Source of the DNA: Isochrysis galbana
Taxonomy: Eukaryota; Haptophyta; Isochrysidales; Isochrysidaceae
Direction: 5' to 3'
Assembly (NCBI GenBank): GCA_018136815.1
Contig: CM030931.1
Coordinates: 4,346,148-4,410,147 of the forward strand
DNA length: 64,000 bases
Positions 42,325 to 56,658 of this stretch are shown here, piece after piece. The first letter of the stretch is position 1; every line of letters begins with the position of its first letter. Under the pieces are notes generated by a model. That model was not told the origin of the DNA. It ran no database searches and saw nothing but the letters and a program-made list of their open reading frames with translations. Both the position numbers and the translations under genes were made by a program.

Positions 42325-42924
42325 ATGGACTGGGGCTTCCTCTCCTCCCTCACCAACGCGAGCGGCTACACCAGCGCTGCAGAGGAGGCGCTCTCATGGG
42401 CCCCCTCCAACTGGAGCAGCGCCACGGCGTCTCTCCTCTCGTATTCTTCCCTTTTCAACCTCTCCTCCTCCTCCCCACAATACGAGCTACAGCTGGGCTA
42501 CAACTCTCTCTATCAGAACTTCACTGCCAACCAGACAGAATGGGCCGGGTTCATCGCGCAGTGCTATGGCATCGCGGCGGGCAAGGCCGGACTGGTGGCC
42601 GCTGGCTCATCGGCGGCTTGCGCACTGCTGCCTCTCTCCTGCGTGCCACTAGGCGCCTACTCGATGTATCAGAATGTACATGCAGCTGCTACGCTGTATA
42701 ATGAGGGCATCGAGGGGATTGACCCGTGCGCGGAGACGAGGAAGGCGTTCCCGAGCGAGGAGGCGGCGCTCTTCGCACAGGCCGCAGCCGTGACTATTCC
42801 CAACCCCAGCACTGCACCTCTTGTGAGCTTGCTCACGTCTGCATGCCTCTTGATCGTGCTGCTGGTTTCCTTACTGGCGCGCCGCCGCAGTCGGAGGCAA
42901 TCGGTGGTGGAGGCACTCGTGTAG
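42325..42924 (+). CDS. small membrane protein, unknown family
   Basis: 199 aa from the ATG at 42325. The N-terminal half (DWGFLSSLTNASGYTSAAEE, then Ser/Asn-rich with several N-x-S/T sequons such as NASG, NLSS and NFTA) looks lumenal or extracellular. The middle has a short hydrophobic stretch with Cys (AAGSSAACALLPLSCVPLGA). A clear transmembrane helix lies near the end (LVSLLTSACLLIVLLVSLLA, residues about 168-187), followed by a basic tail (RRRSRRQSVVEALV), which predicts a type I topology with a short cytosolic end. No homologue recognised. The frame is open upstream through the CT tract, but that part is simple repeat. Confidence 0.62.
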   Translation: MDWGFLSSLTNASGYTSAAEEALSWAPSNWSSATASLLSYSSLFNLSSSSPQYELQLGYNSLYQNFTANQTEWAGFIAQCYGIAAGKAGLVAAGSSAACALLPLSCVPLGAYSMYQNVHAAATLYNEGIEGIDPCAETRKAFPSEEAALFAQAAAVTIPNPSTAPLVSLLTSACLLIVLLVSLLARRRSRRQSVVEALV

Positions 42925-43282
42925 CTCAGCGTTGGCTTGGTGTGCAACAGATGTTCAGCTCAGCGTTGGGTTGTTGTGTACAGGAGGTGTGACGCGGATT
43001 TGCTGCCGCCGTAACGCGGGTGCGCTTGAAATCACTCGCCCGATAGTGCAGCATGCGTGTTCGGATTGGCCGCGCCGGTGAAACGTTGCCTTCGCTCTTG
43101 TTGGCCCGTCGCACAAAATTCCGTGCCTTCGAAAAGTGCCCGGGACATCTTCTCGCCGTCTCTGGTGACGTATGCACTGCGTCGAGGCATTTGGGGCCAT
43201 GATGTGCTGTCAAGCCTACGAGCAGGATGGCCTTGAATTGGTTGCCCATGAGTGGGCTTGCCATGCGGATTAGAATGGACAT

Positions 43283-43575
43283 TCCTTGTGGTGGGTGATC
43301 TTTTGGAGCAGGTGTGCCTCTATGGAAGTCTTGGCCTCGTTACTTAATAATCACTGGTAACTAAAGAGAGCTTGGCCACGCACTAGTGGCTAGTTAGTGT
43401 CTCAAATAAAATCTGAAGCTTCGTAGAAGACGCCATCCTTGTGGTGGGTGATCTTTTGGAGCAAGTGTGCCTCTAAGGAAGTCTTGGTCTTGGCCTCCTT
43501 ACTCTTACTCAATAATCACGGGTAGCTGAAAGAGGGCATGGCTAGTTGGTGGCTAAAATAAAATCTGAAGACTGA
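43283..43575 (+). repeat. imperfect tandem duplication, about 150-bp unit
   Basis: CCTTGTGGTGGGTGATCTTT opens both units (43284 and 43437), followed by GGAGCA(G/A)GTGTGCCTCTA, an AATAATCAC block and CTAAAATAAAATCTGAAG-like ends. Units differ by substitutions and short insertions. Located downstream of the small membrane protein gene; non-coding. Confidence 0.7.
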
Positions 43576-43619
43576 AGATTCAGGGTACTAAGTATAGCTA
43601 TAATAATAATAATAAAACA

Positions 43620-44815
43620 ACTGAGCGTTAGTACCACTACTCCCACTAGCCCGGTACTATCACGACACCCCTCAGCACACTTGCCCGTACGCCTTGACGT
43701 GTGCTGTCACTAGACACATACACATACGCATATGCAACCCTTCGAATCTCCCCCCTGTCAAACCCCCGGCTCCACAACTATCAGTAAAACTGATAGGATC
43801 ATGGGGGCCGCGTTCCCCCCCTCCTCCATCGCAGACACCCTCTGGGTGGGCCTGCACACACAACCTCAGCCCCTGCCAGCTCACTCCTGCCCAGTCTACC
43901 GCCGAGCGCGCGACGCGCGCCGCATGCATCCGCCTGAACTGGCCCCACATCGTTCTGAACCCCAATCACCACTGAGCCACAGACCACCTGAACCGCCAGG
44001 AAGGCACCCAGGGCCGGCGAGGCCACCGTGGGAGAGGCAGAGGAGGCCAGGGGCCCAGCCCCAGCCTCCACTGCCCCCTGAGTTGGCCCAGCTGGCCCTC
44101 TGGGGGGACCCGAGGGTCCCCTCAGAGGGGGGCCATGGCGCGCGCAGGCGCAGGCATCGGCACGCCCGCAGGAGAACGAAGAGAAGGCCGAGAAAAGAAC
44201 GACAAAAAAACGACACGATCCGACCCAAAGAAAAGGTAATACTGACGCCTGTTTACGATATGCGATATGTCTCCAGGTCGACACCTGACGCGACTGGCGG
44301 GCACCGCGTAAGCGCGGCGCCAGACGAAAACGACTGAAGAGGCGGGAGCCACAAAACAAGAAGACAAAAAAAAGGTAAGAGACGCGAGTGTTTACGTTTG
44401 TCCGCAGAGATAGAGATGACAGGCCATGCCCCAGCCTGCCCCCCACCCGCCTGACCCTGACCCGTCGTAGTGCACGCGGGCCCACCCTCCATGGGGGGGG
44501 TAGCGGGAGAGGGGGTGAGAGTGTAGGGCTTAGGCGATGGAGAGTGAGATACCGGAGGGGTGTGAGTCAGTAGCAGCATAGCGGGCACCTTTAAGAATAT
44601 TTTTTTTCAAACCCCCGGCTCCCATTATAATTCCCCACAAGTTACAATGCTACAATGAGGGAAAACCCATTGAGGCGTTGAGGCGGACCGACCTACGTCG
44701 GGCGACTCTCCGGGAAAAAGCACCGGGGGGGGGGGGGACCTCTCGTCAAAAAAAAAGAACGGCCCTTACAGCTCTCGCCGCGAGCGATCCTCGAGAAATA
44801 AGAGACTGCCTCTCC
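43620..44815 (+). repeat. repeat E, copy interrupted by an 833-bp element
   Basis: 43620-43773 and 44607-44815 together equal the reverse complement of 7640-7990. The interruption (43774-44606) is flanked by a 16-bp duplication, TCAAACCCCCGGCTCC. The repeat is non-coding and contains a poly-G block (44728-44741). Confidence 0.72.
43774..44606 (+). mobile_element. complete hairpin-headed structured element (A2)
   Basis: 833 bp. Head ACAACTATCAGTAAAACTGA forms the CTATCAGT...ACTGATAG hairpin (43778-43796), followed by GGATCATGG. The core (about 43970-44415) shares the GAGAGGCAGAGGAGGCCAGG block with the A subfamily and has two GGTAA...GTTTAC boxes (44234 and 44375). The tail is CACCTTTAAGAATATTTTTT. 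The 16-bp target-site duplication is at 43758-43773 and 44607-44622, and the unoccupied site is present in the other repeat E copy near 7815. No conserved protein frame. This is the best-delimited member of the hairpin-headed type. Confidence 0.85.
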
Positions 44816-44829
44816 CTCGCTTCGCTCTC

Positions 44830-45040
44830 TTCCACCTCTCTTCCTGCGGCGCGTCGCCATGCGGCGCGCCACGGCCTGCTCTCAGAGGTCCTTTTGGGGC
44901 ACCCAGAGGGCCAGCAAGGGCAGCTCAGGAGGGGGCAATGGAGGCTGGGGCTCAGCCCCTGGTCCCCCCTGCCTCTCCCGCGCTTGCCTCGCTGGCCCTT
45001 GTCTGCCTGGCGACCAGGGATGGGGGGGGGGGAGTCAGTT
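44830..45040 (-). mobile_element. partial element core
   Basis: The reverse complement carries the CAGGGAGAGGCAGGGGGGACC-type block and CCAGCCTCCATTGCCCCCTCC, in the order expected for the core. Both ends are missing. A similar partial core lies at 45950-46110. Confidence 0.55.
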
Positions 45041-45352
45041 AGGGGTAGGCGGTAATGTCCCGTTTTTTGTGCCCAAATGTCCGAAAAAAATGTCTCGAGA
45101 CATCAAAATTTTGCACCAAAATGTCCCCCAAAATGCAAGATGTCCATTAGACATGCGTGGATGGTTCGTCGCGCACTTATGACTTATGTATCTATCTATG
45201 ATTATTCACGTGATACACGAAAGTACATAGTACCGCGAGTATAGTGTTACCATATATGGGCTGGTATAGCGCCACGGACACGGAACCGCATCACATATCA
45301 CACACATTTACACACACTTCACACCTCACAAGCTCACAAATCTCATATGTTG

Positions 45353-45830
45353 TCATTCCTTGCGGCGTGCGTTGCGGTTGTGGCGCAACATCACAGACGC
45401 TTGCACTTGATCCGATAGAGAGCGGGCCCTTTCCGGACCAAACATGCAGCAGGCCATAAGCGAAAACACGCGCTCACATGCAGCCGAATTAGGGCTGAGA
45501 CATAGGGCCATCCTAGCAGCTTGCGCCCAATGGGGAAACTTCGTGTGGTTTGATGCCCACCACGCGAGCACGTCCTTGGTCCTTGGTGAAAACCTGGACG
45601 TCCGGCGTCCGCCTGGTCAATGATCGTGCCACGGCAAGCAGTCACGTATGCCGGCAGCTCCTCATAAAGCCGGTCGTCTATGTTCGATATGTTAAGTTTA
45701 AGTAGAAAAGGCAAGGCCGCCAACCGCTGCACCCACATTGCATCCACCTTTCCACTCTGCTCGAAGCAAGGATTGAAGGCGCGGAGAAGGCCCTTCGGCG
45801 ACGGCTCAACGTTCAATGGGCTCGGCGGAT
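45353..45830 (-). pseudogene. hAT transposase C-terminal remnant
   Basis: Two overlapping - strand frames. The upstream frame (about 45830-45600) has LLRAFNPCFEQSG and NISNIDDRLYEELPAYVTAC, the helical region before the dimerisation domain. After a frameshift near 45575 the second frame has VLAWWASNHTKFPHWAQAAR and LSPNSAACERVFSLM, the diagnostic hAT dimerisation motif (W...FP.L...A...L..P.SSAACERVFS), ending at a stop at 45353. The catalytic N-terminal two thirds, zinc finger and terminal repeats are not seen. It shows that hAT transposons were once active in this lineage, relevant to the non-autonomous elements at 55208 and 24947. Confidence 0.8.
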
Positions 45831-45899
45831 GGGTGATGGGTGATTTCGATGAGGGTTCGGGCGCGGCTTGGCCGATTGGCGTGGCCATCCGAGTGGGAC

Positions 45900-46435
45900 C
45901 TGCGTATTTGGTATTTGGTGGGGTCCCCCATCCGGATGGCCTTTGGGGGCTCGCAGAGGGCAAGCCAGGGCAGCTCAGGTTGAGGCTCAGCCCCTGGCCC
46001 CCCTGCCTCTCCCACGCTTGCCTCGCTGGCCCTGGGAGCCGCCCGAAGTCCTTTGTCTGCCTGGCAACCAGCGATGGGGGGGGGGGGGTTCAGCTCGAGG
46101 GCAGGCCCATGCTGGGCGTGGGAGTGCGAGTCGCAGCCTGCGCCCACTGCGGGTCTGGGCCAGAATGCGATGATTGCCCAGCCCCTGCTAGAGGCTGGGG
46201 GTGATTGTACGGGCCCATCCCGGGGGGGTGTCCGAGATGGAGAGAGGGGGGCGCGAGGCCCCCATTGACCCCCGCACTTATAAAAGTAGGTTCCCTAACC
46301 CTAAGTAGAGCACGAAAGGACGAGCCGCACGGGCCCGTTGAAGAGCGTCGTGAGAAGCAAGGGAGCGGGCGTGGTTGCAAGGCACCTGTGCAGAGTCAGA
46401 GTCGCGCGCGCGGCGAGAATATTAAGAAGTTTTTT
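45900..46435. mobile_element. chimeric element remnant with core and tail
   Basis: 45950-46110 resembles the element core on the - strand. 46296-46435 runs + strand with CTAAGTAGAGCACGAAAGGA ... GGGCGTGGTTGCAAGGCA ... GCGCGGCGAGAATATTAAGA and a T7 run, matching the 3' ends near 22027-22155 and 25150-25240. Probably two fragments side by side. 46436-46995 shows nothing. Confidence 0.5.
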
Positions 46436-46995
46436 TCTACCGTAGACCGGAGGGCCCGACTAGTAAAAAGGTGCCCCTCGTTTCCAAGGCACCCTGCACT
46501 CAACCTTCAACACTGATCGGCACGCCAATGTCCTAAGAGCATATGACATCGTGCGCGCCTGTCTTCAAGAAGGTGGCAGCGTCAAAGCGGTCAGTGGAGA
46601 GAGGCGTGGCTGATGAAAAGTAAGCCAACAAAGTTGCTGCAATTTCGCCACGAGCGCCGTGAAGCTCAAGCAGAGGAATCTTGAGGCGCAATGGCTTTCA
46701 TCAGCCAAGATTGAAACGGAACACCGATGATTTCTCTACGTGCCGGTATCAGCCCTATGCCGTAGCGACACCCACCTTCACAATCAGTGCAGCTTGTGGA
46801 GCGTGTGCAGCCGCGGCGGCGGAGCCTTGCTTGACACGTGTGAATGCTTCAAGGGGATACGGTCAACCAGTTTCAAGTGCCTCTATGGTAGACCCGATCC
46901 TGACACAACAAGACGGCGGTGGAACAAGCCAAACTGCTCGAAAGCTTCCGAGAAAATGAAGGCCACGATTGTGCGACGGTAAGCTCGCCGCGACG

Positions 46996-47137
46996 CTTCG
47001 TTACGCCCAAGCTGCATTGCTAGAGTCGTCCCAGAGCGTGCCTGTAGACATGCCGGTTGCGCGACGGCCGCTTCGTTACGCCCAAGCTGCATTGCTAGAG
47101 TCGTCCCAGAGCGTGCCTGTAGACATGCCGGTTGCGC
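46996..47137 (+). repeat. 74-bp tandem duplication at the transporter 3' end
   Basis: GCTTCGTTACGCCCAAGCTG ... GACATGCCGGTTGCG occurs at 46996 and again at 47070. The second copy contains the last codons and stop of the transporter gene, so the C-terminal coding segment has a spare copy just downstream of the stop. Confidence 0.85.
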
Positions 47138-49364
47138 ACGCCGAGCGCCGTCGCGCACAGCACGCCGGCAGCACATAAGCCCGCAACCGAAAAGTGCGTG
47201 ACGAGGTAGCACGCACCACCGTAGCACTCGGGGGCTACGCCTGGTGTCGCCGCATGAGCATGGGCCGCGTACACCTTGGTTGCCAGTAGGGTTGACAATA
47301 GAAGAGATGCCGAGGAGGCGGCGAGTGCGAATAGGTTATAGAAGGTGGCGAAGCGCGAGGGGGGGAAAATGTCGCCGACGATCGCCGGAAGCAACGACCA
47401 CATCGCGCCGTAGGCCGCTCCTGCGAGACTACAGCACGCATAGAGGAGGGCCGGCGTATCGGCGCGGACAAAACCCAGATGAGCGAGTCCCATCATGGCG
47501 ACGGCGACGGACAGGAGATACGGTCGAGACACTCGTGATCGGAGAGCGTCGGACCCGATTCCTAAGAGCATGGAGCGCACCGAGGCTCAAGGATGCGCGA
47601 TTCAGTCAGGCAAGTCGCGCACATTTAGGATGGGCACGCGGGGGCCGAGCGCACGCAAGCTGGCGGCGCCGCCTCGGTGAGGGGCCTGCCTCGCTTGGTC
47701 TGATGCGCGCGGATGGCATTGCGCAACGACGTACCGGCGCCCATCCGGCCGATACAGTTGAATGTTGAGAGTATCGACACGAGAACCTGGGAGGTGGTGG
47801 ACGCCAGCACTGCGTCTCCCATTGGCCCGCCGAGCCGGGCTGCGACGATCTTCTGGATGTGGTTGAGAAGGACGATGCCCCCCCCATATCCGGTGAAGGA
47901 TGCCCCAAACAGCAGCCAGAAGTCGATGTTGAGGACTATCGAGAGGGCGCCGGCATCGGTCACAGAGTGGGCTTCAACCAAGCTATCTCGAATGAGACGG
48001 TCATTAATGGCTGCCGGGTCTCGCGTCGAGATGGTACATAGGTGCTGGTCGTCTAACCGGGCTGGCGCGCACGAGATGATGAGTGGTTCCGTTGTTGGTG
48101 GTCCCCAATTCATGTCGGGCGTTCCGCTGCGCCCACATCTGCGGAGCCCCTCCTCACCCCCCCACACCACGTCAGCCGCTGCTCCCCGCTCCGGAGTCAC
48201 GTCCTGCGCAGGTGCAGTGGTGTTGCCTAGAACAGCGACGGCCAATTCAGGCTGCTTCGTGGCCACCGACGACGCACACTCATGCGCTCTCCGCTCGGCG
48301 TCGAATCCTGGCGAAGGCACTAGCGAAGGATGGGCCCCGGAGAAAGTGACGGTTGGTGATGGGCACTGCGAGGCATTTCCGCCCAGCGTGGGATCATCGC
48401 CCACTGAGAGCAGGCCGATGTCGTCAGCACCGCTAAGCTCACCCTCCCCGGCTGCACGCGAAGGCGTGCACCATGGCCCCATGAGGCGCGCGGACGCAGA
48501 GACGATGTCGCCCCGGCACACCGCATCCACGTGGCGACCAGCAACGAGCGGTGGACCATGCGGCGCGGAGCCGTACGCGAGTAGCGGCAAAGCGAGCAAC
48601 GACAGAACCACAAAGCCGAAGACTCCGAGCGAAAAGACACGCGAATCGCCGAGCGGGGTGAAGGCGCGCGCGATGGAAACGGAGACTAGCGCCGCCGCGA
48701 GCGCCGCGACGTAAATGTAACCGGCTGTGAACCTCCTGTCAAGCTCGTTGGCGGTGCGCGAGCGCGGCGGCTCGATCGTTCGAATGAATACGGCGCATGC
48801 AGTGGGGATGGTGGCGAGTGTAAGCCCGAGGAAGAGCATGAAGTGGGGCGCTGCGCTCGGCGCGGCGAAGAAGGCGTGAAAGCTTTGCGCGAGAAGCGAG
48901 CCCGAGAGGCCGAAGAAGGCCTTGCTGAGTCCAACCACCTTCCCCCTCGACTCGGGGAAGTTGCTCGTGCCGATGGTAATGGCAACGCAGTCAAAGTAGC
49001 CGGAGCCGTGGCCCCAGCAGAACCAAAGGAGGAAAAGCATCCACAAGGGCGCCTGCAGCTCAAGCGCCGCGCACACATACAACCCACAGTAGCCGAGGAG
49101 GACGAGCGCGGCGCCCGCATGCACGACCGTGGCCGGCCCTCCCCTGGGTGAGTCGTAGAGGAAGCCTGCGAGGGGAAGCCAGTTTCCCAGGTTGGAAGCA
49201 AAGACGAGGAGCTCCATCTGAGCGTCCTCCGAACGCACGAGCACCGCCGAAAGGGCATCAAAGTAGAGCCCTGTGATGTAGACAGAGCCGCCACTCAGCT
49301 CGAGGTAGAGGCAGCACACGAGAACAGCCCAGCGACTGCGGCGGGTGAGCGGTAGACACGCCAT
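47095..49364 (-). CDS. nodulin-like / NFD4-type major facilitator transporter
   Basis: Two exons, 47735-49364 and 47095-47561, with GT-AG borders (GTACGTCG ... CTCTTAG), giving 698 aa. The first half has about six hydrophobic helices: RWAVLVCCLYLELSGGSVYI, LVFASNLGNWLPLAGFLYDS, a WMLFLLWFCWGHGSGYFDC helix and others, with the nodulin-like ESRGKVVGLSKAFFGLSGSL motif. A long hydrophilic loop (about 265-480) separates it from the second half (NIDFWLLFGASFTGYGGGIV, CIGRMGAGIGSDALRSRVSR, GAAYGAMWSLLPAIVGDIF), which supplies further helices. The family moves small organic or inorganic solutes across membranes in plants, algae and oomycetes. The substrate here is unknown. Divergent from the malic enzyme gene. 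Confidence 0.85.
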
Positions 49365-53264
<3,900 letters not shown>

Positions 53265-54249
53265 GCGCTATGCGCTTGCAGCATGGCGTAGTGGCCTTTG
53301 GCAGCCATCACGGCGATGACAGGCGCCGTCAAGTCCCGAGCTCTATCCGACGTCGACTGAGCACTTCTTACGCCGTGCGCGATGCAACCGCGGATTGACG
53401 GAGATGAGGTGGAGATGGTGGGCGATGGTGCGACGCTGGCAGCGGGAGCGGAACCTTCGTTGCCGCTCCATGGTCCTTTGTTGCGATTCGACGCCGGGCG
53501 ATCGGAATGCCTGATATGGTGATCTGGATGGCGAGGGCCCGGGTTGCTGATCGTATTTACGCTGACGAGCAATGTAGCCGCTGACTATCGACGATAATTT
53601 CTTGGTATGCGGCATGGCGTTTGACGCGCCGGACGACATGGTCACCATATGCACTGGCCTATGATTCACCTGATCTCTCAATATTGCTGCTAGCTATTTT
53701 ATCATGATCATTGTAGTTGCATCGTGGATGGCGTCTAATGTTGATGCGCCGGACGACATGCTCACCATATGCGTTGCTATGAAACCTCTAACTTCTCAAT
53801 ATTGCTGTTACAATGTCATGATAATAGAAAAGCTGCTACTGGTAGGGTGTATCTCCATACCAGTAGGCAATAGTTACAGTATCTCCCTGGAGTGAGGGGG
53901 GGAGATGTCGGGAAGTATGATAATACTACTACTACTAATATACTACTACGTAGTATAATGTTTTATCCTAGCTACCCCCATGCTAGTGTGGAGATGGACT
54001 GGCTTCCCAAGATCCGGGTAAGGCTCCTGAGACTCCATCCTTGGCAACCCACGCGTCCGTAGGCGGCCTATCGACTTGGATAGCGGGTGAAGATACTTGG
54101 GAAGGCTTGGGCACGGGTGCAGTGGTAACGGGGTCCGCGCGCGGCGGCGAGGGTGAATTTGGCGGTGCAGAGGGCGGTGATGTGTCGCATGCCCGCGATC
54201 GAGCCCTTTTTGTTTTAGAAGTTGTCTGCGTTTCTATGTAAACTCCTTG
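53265..54249. repeat. gene-free stretch with an imperfect direct repeat
   Basis: 53612-53710 and 53729-53825 share GCGCCGGACGACATG(G/C)TCACC, ATATGC and TCTCAATATTGCTG in order, with divergence between. The rest is AT-rich (53920-53960) or simple. 54233-54249 is the left target duplication of the next element. No gene. Confidence 0.6.
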
Positions 54250-55003
54250 ACCAACTAAGTTTATACTTGGTTGCCCATGGGGGGGCACGAGCCCCCCCCT
54301 CTCTCCACTCCTCCCCTGCCATGGGGGAGGAACCACCCATGCTCCTGGCACGCCTGATGGCTTGCTAGGAGCAGAATGCCCTGCTGACCCACTCTCTCAC
54401 TGGCAGGCTTGCCTGCCTCGCGCGTCCTGGCCTGTCGTGGCCAGCCCATCGCTCCAACCCCCCCTCCCCCCCTGTTCGACAGGCAGACAGGTGCAGATTG
54501 GGGACCCCTAAGGCACAGGAGCGCCAGCGAGGGAGAGGCAGGGGAGGCCTGGGCCCAGCCCCAGCCTCCTCTGCCCCCTGAGCTGGCCTCCATGAGCCTC
54601 CAGGGGTCGCCAGGGGCAGCTGCAGGCCTGCCGCAGGCGCGCCATCGCGCGTGCCTGCATGAGAGGGGAGAGAGAGCGCGGAGAAGGGGGTGGGCGGAGC
54701 GATAGCTCCGCTCACCGGAAAATAGGTAAGTCCCGCACCTGTTTACAGGAAAAGTCGGGACCGAGACCGCCGCCAGCCCGGTAGGCGTAGGAGGAAGGGG
54801 GGAACGGATCGCCGGGGGGGGGGCGCGGGCCACCGACCATATCTAAGCCCTTTTCCCCTATCCCCCTAGTAGTGCACGGGGGGAGTTGCTTGATGGCGGG
54901 GGGGAAGGGCCGGGGGAGTGGGGGTGTAGAAAGTTTCCTACGTGAGTAGAAAGTAGAGGCTGCACGGTCGCGTGTGCGGTGAGACTATTAAGAAATTAAT
55001 TAA
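54250..55003 (+). mobile_element. full-length structured element (A)
   Basis: 754 bp with a 17-bp target-site duplication TCTATGTAAACTCCTTG at 54233-54249 and 55004-55020. Head ACCAACTAAGTTTATACTTG; head hairpins (GGGGGGGCACGAGCCCCCCC and CTCCCCTGCCATGGGGGAG); core; GGTAAGTCCCGCACCTGTTT box at 54725; box CTAGTAGTGCACGGGGGGAG; AGAAAGTTTCCTACGTGAGT; tail GCGGTGAGACTATTAAGAAA. No conserved reading frame compared with its sisters. Confidence 0.9.
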
Positions 55004-55207
55004 TCTATGTAAACTCCTTGCAGGCTAGTCACTAGTCACCGTCGCAAGATCCTACATTTGCCCATTCGCCCTCTTTGCCCTCGCCTCCTTTGTCGCCTCC
55101 CTTGTCGCCTGCTTGCCCCTCACCTAGCTCACCTCCTTGCGTGCTCCTCGCGTTTTTAGGCTAAGTCGAGCGTTCAGGTATCGCCGGTCGCCGGTGCAAG
55201 GAACCGC

Positions 55208-55700
55208 CAGTGTTGGGGCAACAGTACTGGCACCAGTGTTTGGCGCCAGCGCCAGTTCCATCTCAACTGGCAACTGGCGCCAGCTCGCCAGTTCTCAGCA
55301 AATAATGAGCGATGTAAAAAAAAACAAGAAAAGAAGCAAAAAACTACAAGTAAGGAGCCGCGGGTTGCCAATGGTAAGCCCCTACGTCGCGGACGTAGGA
55401 GGCCGACCAGATTCGAACCGTGAACCCACACGCGACATGATCTCTTAGGTTCACATTAAGCTGCCGGGGTGTGCTTTACCTCCATTAGCGGGAAAATAAC
55501 CCTTTACACTGTATAATTTACAATTGGTGACCTTTCTCCCCCACCCGCTGCCCTCCAGAGCTGGCGCTAGCTGGCATGACCAGCTCTTCCCACCAAAGAT
55601 CTGGCGCCAGCTCGCAGACCACCGATAGCTGTCATCAGCTACTGGCGCCAGTGATAGCTCCAACATCGGTGCAAGCTGGCGCGCTGTTGCCCCAACACTG
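55208..55700. mobile_element. hAT-type MITE
   Basis: Perfect 17-bp terminal inverted repeats, CAGTGTTGGGGCAACAG (55208-55224) and its complement (55684-55700), flanked by identical 8-bp target duplications GGAACCGC (55200-55207 and 55701-55708). Ends beginning CAG and an 8-bp duplication are hAT signatures. At 493 bp with no transposase it is non-autonomous. Inside, the palindrome CTGGCGCCAG recurs, with several partial copies, in both subterminal regions, as expected for transposase-binding repeats. Perfect ends and duplication suggest recent movement. Confidence 0.88.
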
Positions 55701-55842
55701 GGAACCGCTCCCTTGTGTGACCCTGATTCCCCCTCAGGTGTTGGCCGTTGGATTATATCGTGGCGCTATTTTACTTCGGTCTTCATCAACTCACTTAAGG
55801 GTTTTCGAAAGATTCCCTCCTTATTCCTGTGCGTAACTGTTG

Positions 55843-55930
55843 GCCCCCGTCGGATCGTCCGTCGCCCCGTCGCTCTCTTGTCGGCATTCTCTTCCTTGTT
55901 CGGTCTGTTAGTAGGTTCCGTTCCTGTGCG
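55843..55930 (+). repeat. repeat C, copy 2
   Basis: GTCGGATCGTCCGTCGCCCC and GTCGCTCTCTTGTCGGC match 1752-1800 closely. The stretch 55931-56224 is CGTTCTCGTT-rich and without a gene. Confidence 0.5.
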
Positions 55931-56224
55931 TTCCGTGATACCGTGATAAGGATACGTAAGTGTGGAGAGTGTTGACGTGAGCGTGGTGTCATCTCGTCGG
56001 TCCATCGGACTCTAGCCGCCGCCTGTCGTCTGTCGTTCTTCGTTCGTCGCTCTCGTTCTCGTTCTCGTTCCCGTTCTCGTCGCTTGACTCGCCAGACTTC
56101 TCGCACTGTCGTCGCGAGGCCCTCCGAGGCATGCCCCCATCGGAGGCTGCCGTGGTCGCGGCAATCGAGGCAACTTCGGCCGATGACTTCTCTTAGTTCT
56201 TTCGTTCTTTCGTCAGGCTCGCGA

Positions 56225-56545
56225 ATGCGACAGCTAGCTAATTGGCACACAAACAACTTTTCAGTCCCAGTCCTGGAATCCCGCCATGCCTGACGAGCCT
56301 GGTGTCCGAGTGCCAAGGCTGGTACCGGAAGGAGGAGGGGCACTGCCCCCTCCCCCTCCCCTCGATATTTATCCCCCCTCCAGTGCACGCACCGACCTGC
56401 ACCCTGCGCACCTATACGCACCCCGACACGCAACACGCAACACGCGCTCTCCTCGAGGTTCCACACTGTGGGAAAACTCAAAATCCCTTTCGGGTAAAAC
56501 AAGGCGGGGGTGGGAGGGGGGGGGCGCTCGTGAAACGAGAGGCCT
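56225..56545 (-). repeat. repeat B, copy 2 (inverted)
   Basis: Reverse complement of the blocks at 1440-1675: GGAATCCCGCCATGCCTGAC, GGGGCACTGCCCCCTCCCC, CCTCGATATTT, AAATCCCTTTCGGGTAAAAC and a G-run, in order. Slightly longer than copy 1. Confidence 0.55.
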
Positions 56546-56658
56546 AGATGGCTAATCTCTCTCGCCGTAGCGGATGCGGCCGCAGCGATTGCTTACGCCG
56601 CGGCCTGTATTCCTGGCTCTGGCGCCCCATTGTCTTCTCTTTTTCTTTACCTAAACAA

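Noticed and set aside
46681-46982. Short + strand ORFs between the element remnant and the transporter
   Set aside because: No protein-like composition or motif; no splice signals.
46996-47137. Considered as a CRISPR-like or regulatory array
   Set aside because: Only two units in direct tandem without spacers, in a eukaryotic gene end; a simple duplication explains it.
55370-55480. Possible tRNA on the - strand (GGTTCGAATC B-box-like word with GGAGG...CCTCC ends)
   Set aside because: I could not form consistent D and anticodon arms, and the T-arm pairing is poor; it lies inside the hAT MITE.
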